DNA from: Rhodococcus pseudokoreensis
GTDB taxonomy: Bacteria; Actinomycetota; Actinomycetes; Mycobacteriales; Mycobacteriaceae
DNA: 64,000 nucleotides
Direction of reading: 5' to 3'
NCBI RefSeq assembly: GCF_017068395.1
Contig: NZ_CP070619.1
Coordinates: forward strand, 5,332,001 to 5,396,000
The notes beneath the pieces are model-generated. The model was given only the letters and a program-made list of their open reading frames with translations. It did no database searches and was not told the origin of the DNA. The translations under genes and the position numbers were made by a program. Below, one piece after another: positions 48,713 to 56,700 of this stretch (position 1 is the first letter of the stretch; every line of letters begins with the position of its first letter).

Positions 48713-49348
48713 GTGACGACGGACCGGCCCATCAGCGCGACGAAGGCACGCGCGCCGCAGCAGGATCGCGGTATCGCCACGCGCCTGAAACTCCTCGACG
48801 CCGCCATCGAATGCCTCTCGGAACTGGGCTGGCGCGACACCACGGTCACCGTCGTCACCAAGCGGGCGGGGGTGAGCCGCGGGGCGGTGCAGCACTACTT
48901 CACCGACCGCGACGGACTGTTCGCCGCCGCCATCGAGCACGTCGCGGACACCCGGCTGGCGGAGTTGCGCCGCCGGGCCTCGTCCTTCCCGACCGGGAAG
49001 GGCCGCACGCTCGCGATCGTCGAGGGGTTTGTCGATCTGCACCTCGGGCAGCTGTTCGGTGCCACCCTGCAGCTGTGCGTGGCGGCCTCCGCGGACCCGG
49101 TGCTGCGCCCGCAGGTCGCTGCGATGGAGGAGCAGATGGGCAAGCAGGTGTACTTCGCCGCCGTCGAGCTGCTCGGTCTCGATCCGCGGGATTCGAAGGT
49201 ACGCACCACTATCCAGGCCTTCCTCGACTCCGCCCGTGGGCTCGGGCTGGCCAGTTTCCTCGGCGACGACCGCGCCAGGCGCAAGGGCGTCGTGCAGCGG
49301 TGGGCCGAACTGATCGACACCACACTCGAACCGCACGACAGCCGGTAA
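48713..49348 (+). CDS. TetR-family transcriptional regulator
   Basis: A 211-residue TetR protein. The helix-turn-helix is at about 18-65 (RLKLLDAAIECLSELGWRDT, then GVSRGAVQHYFTDRDGLFAA). The helical ligand domain has VDLHLGQLFGATLQLCVAAS and RTTIQAFLDSARGLGLASFL. GTG 48713 gives a product starting VTTDRPISATKARAP; an upstream TTG frame from 48680 is less likely. It is divergent from the enoyl-CoA hydratase (111 bases between), which is the likely target together with the alkylsulfatase. The shared gap has a CCAT (N10) ATGG dyad near 48611-48628, too weak to call an operator. Confidence 0.88.
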   Translation: MTTDRPISATKARAPQQDRGIATRLKLLDAAIECLSELGWRDTTVTVVTKRAGVSRGAVQHYFTDRDGLFAAAIEHVADTRLAELRRRASSFPTGKGRTLAIVEGFVDLHLGQLFGATLQLCVAASADPVLRPQVAAMEEQMGKQVYFAAVELLGLDPRDSKVRTTIQAFLDSARGLGLASFLGDDRARRKGVVQRWAELIDTTLEPHDSR

Positions 49349-49365
49349 CGCCGCGCCCGCGAGCG

Positions 49366-50466
49366 TCAGAGGTCGACGACGAGTCGGCCGCCGTCGGCCC
49401 GCGACACGCAGGGCAGGAATTGCCCGTCCGCACGCTCCCGTTCGGACAGCGCGCCGCCGCGGTGGTCGGGTGTGCCGTCGAGAAGCGTGACGCGACAACT
49501 GCCGCAGAATCCCTGCCGGCAGGAGTAGGTGGCGTCGCGGCGCACGTCCCGGATGGCGTCGAGGGCAGTGCGATCCGCGGCGACCGTGAGGACCGTGCCG
49601 TCGGTGGCGAGTTCGATTTCGAATGCCGTCCCGTCGACGATGGGTGGCGGTGCGAAACGTTCGTAGTGCAGGCCCACCGTCCGGCGCGGCCCGAGCGCCG
49701 TCCGGAGCGTCTCGATCATCGGCGCCGGCCCGCAGCAGTACACGCTCGAGTCGTCCGGCAGGGTTCCCAGAAGGTCGTCCGCGGTCGGTGGTCCGTCGTG
49801 CTCGTCGTCGAGGCGCAGCCGCACCCGGTCGCCGAAGGCAGCGAGGTGGTCGGTGAACGCGAGTGATTCGCGGGACCGGCCGCAGTACAGCAGCGACCAG
49901 TCGACTCCCACGCGGTCGGCCGCCGCGATCATCGGCAGGATCGGGGTGATGCCGATGCCGCCGGCGACGAAGCGGACCGTCTGCGGTCGGGTGTTGTGCC
50001 CGCCGAGCGTGAGGGGGAAGGCGTTGCGGGGCGTCCGGATGGTGAGTTCCGTTCCCACGTGCAGGGATTCGTGAATCTCGCGGGAACCGCCGCCGCCGTC
50101 CGGGATCAGCCGGACCGCGATCCGATAGTGCGAACGGTCGGCCGGGTCCCCGCAGATCGAGTACTGGCGCAGCCGGCCGGAGGGGAGCAGCAGGTCGAGG
50201 TGCGCGCCGGGGTACCAGGGCGGCACGGTGCCGCCGCCCGCCGGTTCGAGCCGGAAGCTGACGACGTTCTCGTCGACCGCCTCGATGCGCCGGTCGGTCA
50301 CCACCACTCGGAGGGAGTCGTCGGAGGCCTGCCGGCGAGGCGACGGGAGGTGGAGGTGCCGCAACACCCGCACGTACGGGAGGGAGAGGCGGTCGAGCGT
50401 CGTCACTAGGCGGTCGTGTCTGCGTCGCCCCCACATGTCGGGTGGGATGGTGCCGGCGGCGGTCAC
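49366..50466 (-). CDS. Ferredoxin reductase-type oxidoreductase with [2Fe-2S] domain (PDR/VanB family)
   Basis: A 366-residue electron-transfer protein. The flavin domain has GAHLDLLLPSGRLRQYSICG (RxYS, flavin-binding). The NAD domain has RFVAGGIGITPILPMIAAAD and VYCCGPAPMIETLRTAL. The C-terminal plant-type ferredoxin domain has CRQGFCGSCRVTLLDG with further Cys in FLPCVS, giving four cluster ligands. It passes electrons from NAD(P)H to an oxygenase or desaturase. GTG 50466 overlaps the upstream gene's stop (GTGA). The two genes upstream encode an alpha/beta hydrolase and a PF10118-type metal protein. The latter has ExxH pairs typical of diiron proteins and may be the redox partner. Confidence 0.88.
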   Translation of the reverse strand: MTAAGTIPPDMWGRRRHDRLVTTLDRLSLPYVRVLRHLHLPSPRRQASDDSLRVVVTDRRIEAVDENVVSFRLEPAGGGTVPPWYPGAHLDLLLPSGRLRQYSICGDPADRSHYRIAVRLIPDGGGGSREIHESLHVGTELTIRTPRNAFPLTLGGHNTRPQTVRFVAGGIGITPILPMIAAADRVGVDWSLLYCGRSRESLAFTDHLAAFGDRVRLRLDDEHDGPPTADDLLGTLPDDSSVYCCGPAPMIETLRTALGPRRTVGLHYERFAPPPIVDGTAFEIELATDGTVLTVAADRTALDAIRDVRRDATYSCRQGFCGSCRVTLLDGTPDHRGGALSERERADGQFLPCVSRADGGRLVVDL

Positions 50467-51368
50467 GGGGTCACCGTCCGGGCATCGACCCGGGCGAGGT
50501 AGGCCAGGGCCTGCGCCATCGACCCCGTCTGCTCCGGGGTGTACGACGGCTTCAGGTAGCCGGTCATCGCACCGAGCACTTCCCGCCACGTCGGGAGCAG
50601 CCCTGCCTTGCCGCCGCGCAGAATGTCGCGGACGGTCCGCAGCCGTGAATGTGGCGCCTGCGGATCGGATTTGATCACGAACCACATGCACCGGGCCGAC
50701 AACAGCACGGTGACGGGCACCGTCACCGCCATCGCGCGTAACCGGCGCCGGTAGGTGGGATCGAAGTACAGTGCGACGTCGTGCGCCACGTTCCGGTGCT
50801 CCATCTCCTCCGCACCGTGCCACCGCAACAGGTCGGCGACGTTCGGGTCGGCGCCGTACTCCTCCCACGTGCTGTTGAGGGCGTAGTGGCCGAGGAACGC
50901 GGTGAAGTTCTCGAGTGCGGCGACGACGGCGAGCCGTTCGATCAGGTACTGCCGCTGCGCCACCGGGTCTTTCAGGTCCCGCGGTCCCATCGACTTCCGG
51001 AGTATCCACTGTGCCTGGGCGAGCACGGGGGAGGCGTCGATGCCGTGTGCGAGGAGGAAGTCGCGTACCGCCCGGTCGTGGGCGTCGGCGTGGATCGACT
51101 CCTGTCCGATGAATCCGAGGATGTCCTCACGGAGGCGCTCGTCGTCCACCAACGGCAGCGCCTCCTCGAAGGCCGTGATGAAGAAGCGCTCCACCTCGGG
51201 GAAGAGCATGTGATAGGCGCTCACGACGTGGGAGGCGACGGGGTGACCCGGTATCCAGTGCAGCGGACTGCGCGACAGGTCGAATTGCACGTTGCGCGCC
51301 CGCAGGGAGACGGGGCCCGGATCGACCGCGTCGGGCGGCAGGGTGTTCTTACGGCGTGTGAGTGCCAT
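50463..51368 (-). CDS. PF10118-type metal-dependent hydrolase family (possible diiron protein)
   Basis: A 301-residue all-helical protein of the family annotated as predicted metal-dependent hydrolase. Likely ligands are in EVERFFITAFEEALPLVDDE, GFIGQESIHADAHDRAVRD, ALENFTAFLGHYALNST and WHGAEEMEHRNVAHDVALYF. The repeated Glu plus ExxH pattern looks like ferritin-like diiron proteins more than hydrolases. The gene directly upstream of a ferredoxin reductase and translationally linked to it supports an oxygenase-like role (inference). ATG 51368 has AGGAG upstream. The start overlaps the alpha/beta hydrolase 3' end by 20 bases. A function has not been shown for the family as far as I know. Confidence 0.78.
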   Translation of the reverse strand: MALTRRKNTLPPDAVDPGPVSLRARNVQFDLSRSPLHWIPGHPVASHVVSAYHMLFPEVERFFITAFEEALPLVDDERLREDILGFIGQESIHADAHDRAVRDFLLAHGIDASPVLAQAQWILRKSMGPRDLKDPVAQRQYLIERLAVVAALENFTAFLGHYALNSTWEEYGADPNVADLLRWHGAEEMEHRNVAHDVALYFDPTYRRRLRAMAVTVPVTVLLSARCMWFVIKSDPQAPHSRLRTVRDILRGGKAGLLPTWREVLGAMTGYLKPSYTPEQTGSMAQALAYLARVDARTVTP

Positions 51369-52302
51369 GAATTCTCCTGGGGGATGCGGGCTGTGCCGTC
51401 GGCGCGGGGCCGACGAACTCGAGGACGTGCCGGTTGACGGTGTCGGGATCTTCGAGGTGGAGGAAATGTCCGGTGCCGGGCACGACGCACGCCCGGCTCT
51501 CGGCGGGGAGGAAGGCCAGCGCGTGCGCGCCGAGGTCGACCAGTCCGCAGGTGTCGGCGGCCCCGTGCACGCAGAGGGTGCGCACCCGCGCCCGGCCGAA
51601 CGCGGCACGCTGTTCCTCGGCGTACTTGCGGCGGCGGTACAGGGGGTTCCACAGTGCCCGGTAGTAGGACAGGGCGGCCCGGCGATGTGCCTTGTCCGGC
51701 AACGAGTTCAGGACGGCGTCCAAGTCTTGCCGGTAGTCGTACCCCGGGGCCCACAGCGCCCACAGGAGGCGGATGAGGCGTTCGCCGAACAGCTGCGAGA
51801 GAACGGGGATCTGCGCGACGCTCATGTACCAGCTGCGGGGCAGCTGCCGCAACACCAGGGGCAAATTCTTCGGCCGCGGCGTCCGGAACAGCGACACGAC
51901 CGCGGGCAGCGGCGGAACCGCGAGCAGGACGACCGACGAAAACCGTTGCGGAGCATGGTGCGATACACCGCTGGCGATCGCGGCGCCCCAGTCGTGCCCG
52001 ATCAGGACGGCGCGGCCGTCGGCGCCGAGCGCGTCGTGGATGTCGACGACGTCACCGATCAGGGCGCCGAGCTGATAGCTGCCGTCGGCGGGAATGTCGG
52101 AGGGGGCGTACCCGCGGTTGTACGGCGCGACCACTCGCCACCCCTGCGCGGCCAGCAGCGGTCCGAGATGCCGCCAGGTGGTGGCGGAGTCGGGAAACCC
52201 GTGCAGCAGCAGTGCGAGCGGCCCGTCCTCCGGACCCCACGTGAGGGCCCGCAGGGTCAGCTCCGGTGTCCGGACGGTCAGGGTGCGCGGCTCGGTCGTC
52301 AC
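51349..52302 (-). CDS. Alpha/beta hydrolase, epoxide hydrolase-like (Asp nucleophile)
   Basis: A 317-residue alpha/beta hydrolase. The oxyanion-hole segment is ALLLHGFPDSATTWRHLGPL. The nucleophile elbow is VLIGHDWGAAIAS, where D104 replaces Ser, as in epoxide hydrolases and haloalkane dehalogenases. The acid position is near HGAADTCGLVD and the His is in VVPGTGHFLHLEDPDTV. The cap domain contains RSWYMSVAQIPVLSQLFGER. GTG 52302 has GGAG 5 bases upstream and gives VTTEPRTLTVRTPEL; an ATG at 52401 would need an unlikely low-complexity extension. It is the first gene of a three-gene minus-strand operon. Opening an epoxide or hydrolysing an ester made by the neighbouring redox proteins is plausible. 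Confidence 0.86.
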   Translation of the reverse strand: MTTEPRTLTVRTPELTLRALTWGPEDGPLALLLHGFPDSATTWRHLGPLLAAQGWRVVAPYNRGYAPSDIPADGSYQLGALIGDVVDIHDALGADGRAVLIGHDWGAAIASGVSHHAPQRFSSVVLLAVPPLPAVVSLFRTPRPKNLPLVLRQLPRSWYMSVAQIPVLSQLFGERLIRLLWALWAPGYDYRQDLDAVLNSLPDKAHRRAALSYYRALWNPLYRRRKYAEEQRAAFGRARVRTLCVHGAADTCGLVDLGAHALAFLPAESRACVVPGTGHFLHLEDPDTVNRHVLEFVGPAPTAQPASPRRIHGTHTP

Positions 52303-52348
52303 CGGGACTCCAGCTCTGCTGCCATGTTCACGCTCCTCGTGAGTGACG

Positions 52349-52393
52349 CACTTTCGGCACAAATCATGCATCAGCGAATGTTTTGCGAAAGTG
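52349..52393. promoter_or_regulatory. Inverted repeat in the promoter of the hydrolase-reductase operon
   Basis: CACTTTCG (52349-52356) and CGAAAGTG (52386-52393) are exact reverse complements 29 bases apart, within the 137-base gap between the alpha/beta hydrolase start and the GH5-like gene's end. A palindromic TACATGTA follows at 52409-52416. These could be sites for an unknown regulator of the minus-strand operon. Confidence 0.35.
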
Positions 52394-52439
52394 TAGTGCA
52401 CTCGGAGTTACATGTACATGGAGCGTCGCGAGGGATGGT

Positions 52440-53582
52440 CTACGTGGCGGCCGGCGCGGTGCCCGAACCCCAGCTTCCGAACTGCTCGACGACGCCCCAC
52501 AGCGGGTCGGTGGGGCCGATGTCGTACGTGCACTCGGCGGGCCGGGGGTCCGGCACGAACGCCCACAGCAGCGCCCCGGCCGCCCCCGCGTCCCGCTGCC
52601 CCTGGATCTTGGCGCCGATGTGCGACGCCCGGTCCGTGATGGCGGCGCACGATCCGGCGAGTTCGCCGATCTCGCCCACCAGGAGCGGTTTGCCGAGTGC
52701 CGCAGCCTGTTCGAGGCGCCGCCCGAGTCCGTTCCACCGATCGCCGGGCAGCGGAACCCCGTCGGCGCCGTAATCGTGGTACTGCACGACGTCGACATAC
52801 GGTGACGCCGAAACGAATTGGTACTCGTCGCCCTGGGTTCCGCACTGGCCACCGCCGGTGAATCCCGCGGTGATCAGCGTGCGCGGATCGCGGGCCCGCA
52901 CCTCGGCGCCTGCGGCATCGAAGAAATCACGCAGCACCTGCGCCGCACCGGGCTCACACGACCGGGTCCACCACGAGCAGTCGGCGTCGGTGCACGTGCT
53001 CGTCTCCGGCTCCCCGACGAGTTCCCACGCCGCGAGCGACGGCGAACCACGGAAGCGGTCGACGGCGGTCCGCGTCCACTCCTGAAAGCTCATCAGCGTG
53101 CGGGGCGCGCCCGGCGTCATCGTCGTCCAGCCGTCCACGTACCACTGCCTGCCCTTGAACACCCCGTCCTCGCACGCCCCGTCCTGGGGTGCGAGAACCG
53201 GGATCAGCATCTGGTCGTGCGCCTCGGCCGCCGCGAACACGGCGTCCATCGGCCCGAAGTCCAGTTGTCCGGTGAAGCGGTTGGTCGCCAGCGCCTGGAA
53301 GAGGTTGAAACGGGTGAGTGAGTGCGGCGGCAGCGCGGAGAAGTAGGAGTCGAGGTCGACCATTGCGCCGCAACCCCAATTGACCGACCAGTTCGTGGCC
53401 AACTGGTACGCGTTGAACCCGGTCGGCCACCACGGTTGCCCGTCGAGTGCGAACCCGTCCGCCGAGGCCGTGACCCTGGCGCCGGGCGCGGGAGCGGCAG
53501 CCGACACGAATCCTCCTCCCAGTGCCGTCAGAGCGACGGTCGCGATCACCGCGGCCAGCTTCGTGATGCGCGTCACCGTCAT
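52440..53582 (-). CDS. Secreted GH5-like glycoside hydrolase
   Basis: A 380-residue exported protein. The signal peptide is AVIATVALTALGGGFVSAAA with an Ala-type cleavage site. The mature part begins like GH5 mannanase/cellulase-type enzymes (FALDGQPWWPTGFNAYQLAT). The acid/base Glu is probably in AAWELVGEPETST, the NEP-type motif with Gly-Glu-Pro, and the nucleophile Glu in PLLVGEIGELAG. Several Cys (GCGAMV, DGACEDG, SCEPGA) may form disulfides outside the cell. It probably acts on a beta-linked polysaccharide or glycolipid. ATG 53582. It is divergent from the helicase gene with 169 bases between, which contain a GTCCCC (N6) GGGGAC dyad at 53647-53664. No related sugar genes lie nearby. Confidence 0.78.
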   Translation of the reverse strand: MTVTRITKLAAVIATVALTALGGGFVSAAAPAPGARVTASADGFALDGQPWWPTGFNAYQLATNWSVNWGCGAMVDLDSYFSALPPHSLTRFNLFQALATNRFTGQLDFGPMDAVFAAAEAHDQMLIPVLAPQDGACEDGVFKGRQWYVDGWTTMTPGAPRTLMSFQEWTRTAVDRFRGSPSLAAWELVGEPETSTCTDADCSWWTRSCEPGAAQVLRDFFDAAGAEVRARDPRTLITAGFTGGGQCGTQGDEYQFVSASPYVDVVQYHDYGADGVPLPGDRWNGLGRRLEQAAALGKPLLVGEIGELAGSCAAITDRASHIGAKIQGQRDAGAAGALLWAFVPDPRPAECTYDIGPTDPLWGVVEQFGSWGSGTAPAAT

Positions 53583-53751
53583 GAATGAATAGTAGGGACC
53601 AGTCGGTACGAATGGAGGCTCGTTTCGCGCCTCGAGCGACCGTCCAGTCCCCCTGACAGGGGACGACGCCTCGAACTTCACCCCCTCGACCCGATAGTGT
53701 GCACGGCGGGGGCAAGCGCACGTCATCACCGAGAATTCGCAGAGGTTTACA

Positions 53752-56700
53752 TTGTCGAGTCCCGAAAACGACGCCGAGCTCGCAGGCCGCGTCCAGCGCC
53801 TGCTGCAGTTCCTGCGTGAGATCGTCCGGGCTCGCACGAAGCCGGTTCTCCGCGTCGACCAGCACGAACAGGTCGAATGGCTGCATCAGGACGGCCGGAC
53901 GATCCAACTCGATCCCGACGCCGCGCAGGGCGACATCGTCCTGCGCGTGCCCCTCATCGGCGTCGAGGATCCGCCGGACCTTCCCACCGTCCTGGCCGGC
54001 TGGGTGGACGCGTCGGCCCGCGCCGACAGTTCGCGGTCCGACCTCGAGCTGAACGCGTCCGACGCGTACGCCGAGGACTCCGACGAGGAATACGACGTGC
54101 GCCGCGCGTACGACGTCCGGCAGGCGTTCGACGCCTACGTCCCGCGGTGGCAGGCATGGGCGAAGGCGGACCGGGAGCGTCGCCCGCACGCCGATCTGTA
54201 CCAGTCGCTGCAGCGGATGCTGCAGGAGCTGAACGCCCGCCCCGAGTCGATCGAACTCGTGCTCGCGTCCGGTCTGCTGACCCTGGCCGGTGCGGGCCCC
54301 GACGACGGTGTCCAAACCCACCTGGTCACCCAGTCCGCGAGCATCCACCGCGATCCGCGGACCGGCGACCTGCTGGTGCGGCTGATCGCGGGCTCCCAGC
54401 CCCGGCTCGAAGACTCCCAGTTGTTCACCGGACTGGACGTCTACGACAGCGCGCACGCGATGCCGCTGCAGAAGCAACTGCAGGACACCGCCACGTCGCC
54501 GCTGAGCGACGGCGTCCGCACACTGCTCACGGAGTGGGCGCCGAAATCGCTCACCGCGTACGTGGACGTGCGCGACGACGTCCGGCAACCGGCCGAAGAC
54601 GCGGACGGCACCGTCACGCTGTCGCCCGCCCTGGTATTGCGCAAGCGCAGCGCGTTCGCCCTGGTCGAGTATTACGAGCAGATGATCTCCCACCTCGACC
54701 GCGACGGCGCGACCGTCCCGCTCGGGCTCGCCCAGCTGGTCGAGGCGATCGAACCGGCGGACCGGCTGTCGTGGCTCGAGCGCACCGGCGCCGCCACGTC
54801 CTCCACCCTCGCCGAGGACCCGCTGTTCCCGCTTCCGGCCAACGCCGAGCAGTCGCAGATCATCGAGCGGCTCGGCGGCGACAGCGGAGTGGTGGTCGAG
54901 GGCCCACCCGGGACCGGCAAGACCCACACGATCGCCAACCTGGTGTCGGCGCTGCTCGCGCGCGGACAGCGGGTGCTCGTCACGAGCGAGAAGGCGCAGG
55001 CGCTCCGCGTCCTGAGGGACAAGCTCCCGCCCGAGATGCAGGAACTGTGCGTCTCGATCACCGACTTGTCCCGCGGCGGCTCGGACGAGCTCACCCGCAG
55101 TGTGGCGACCATCGCCGAACGCAAGTCGTCGTTCAACCCGCACAGCGAGGGCCAGAAGATCGCCGACCTCCGCGCCCAGCGGGACGAGGCCGTGCAGAAG
55201 CGGGCCGTCGTGCTCGAGCAGGTGAAGGCGCTGCGCGAGTCCGAGACCTACCAGCACGACGCCGTGGCCGACGGCTACGAGGGCACCGCCGCCACCATCG
55301 TCCGCAAGGTCATGGGCCTGCAGGACGCGTTCGAGTGGCTTCCCGGACCGTTGCTGAGCGAGCAACCGCCCCTCACCGGCACCGAGGTCGAGACCCTGCG
55401 CCGGCTGTGCGTGACCGCGTCCCCCGAGCGCGCGCAGCGTGCACGCCAGACGCTTCCCGCGCTGGATTCCCTGCTGCCGAACCGGGCCGAACTCGAACGG
55501 CTCTGCTCGCGCGCGTCGACCAGCATCCCGATCGACACCCCGCAGTCGGCGCATCTGCTCGAGGTCCTCGGTGGCGTCGAGCCCGAGACCGCGTACACCA
55601 TTCGCCGACACTGCAAGGAACTGCAGGCCCGCGCGCACGACGTCCTCGACCTGGACGGTCAGTTCCAGAGCCTCGCCGACACCGTGCTGTCCGGCCGGGC
55701 CACCCACCTGTGGGGTCGGCTGGACGCGCTGCCCGCGATCGTCGAGGCGGCCGCCGCCGCCGACCGGTACATCGGTGCGCAGGACGTCCAGTGCGCCGTC
55801 ATGACCCGACCCGCCCTGCAGGCGGTGGGTGCGCTCGCCGTCGCCATGGAAACCGGCACCGTCGAATGGAAGGCCCGCTTCCGTCGCAGCGAGGAGCAGA
55901 AGGCCGTCGAGGAACTCGGCCTCGACGCCACCGTCGACGGCGTCCCTGCCACGACCGCCGCCACGGTGCGACTGGTGACCGAGCACCTGCGCGCCTACGA
56001 CGCCGCGCAGACCGCCGCCACCCTGCTGGCCGATCTGCGGATTCCGGTGGACATGAACGGGTCTCGTGCCGTTCAGGTCGACAGCCTCAACATGATCGTC
56101 GGCCGGGTGGCCCGCGTGCGCGCCCTCCTCGTCGCCCGCGATGCGCTGGCCCGTGAACTGTTCGCGCTGTCCCCGAACGCGCCGCGGATCCGCAACCTCG
56201 CGGACGCCACCGCGGTGGCCGGGGCCGCGGAGGCCATCACCACCCGCGCCGACGTGGACAGTGCGCGTGCGGAACTCGACGCCATCGTCTCGGCCGTCTC
56301 CACCGAGGTCGACGCGGGACCGTCGCCGGAAGGAACTGCCCTGGTGGCGGCGCTCGACCAGGCAGACAACGCTGCGCTCTCCGAGGCGCTCACGCGGTAC
56401 GCGATCGCCCGCGTCGAACAGCAGGATCAGCGGCTCTTCGACGAGCTGTCCGACCGGCTCTCACCCGTCGCCCCGGCACTGTACGACCTGGTGCGCAGGA
56501 CGGCGGCGCTCACCGAGTGGGACGAGATGAGCTGGCAGATGTCGGAGGCCTGGGCGTGGCGCCGCGCCCGCCAATGGGTCACCGAACAGCACCGGGCCGG
56601 TCGTGAGCAGGAACTCGAAGCCGAACTCAACGCCGTCGACGCGGATCTCGCGCACCTGACGGCGCGGCTCGCGGCGGCCACCGCGTGGCGCGACTGCCTC

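Noticed and set aside
48602..50434. Long in-frame upstream extension of the enoyl-CoA hydratase frame, passing through the TetR and reductase genes
   Set aside because: The crotonase starts with MTYTQVLYTVNSGIATV at 48601 with a Shine-Dalgarno; the extension is Pro/Arg-rich and overlaps opposite and same-strand real genes.
52954..55986. A 1010-codon open frame antisense to the helicase and into the GH5-like gene
   Set aside because: It mirrors codon bias of the plus-strand helicase, has no family motifs and low-complexity Arg/Gly/Asp content, and conflicts with two well-supported genes.
53877..56156. A 759-codon plus-strand frame inside the helicase gene
   Set aside because: It is Arg-rich shadow sequence in frame +2 of a gene with clear helicase motifs.
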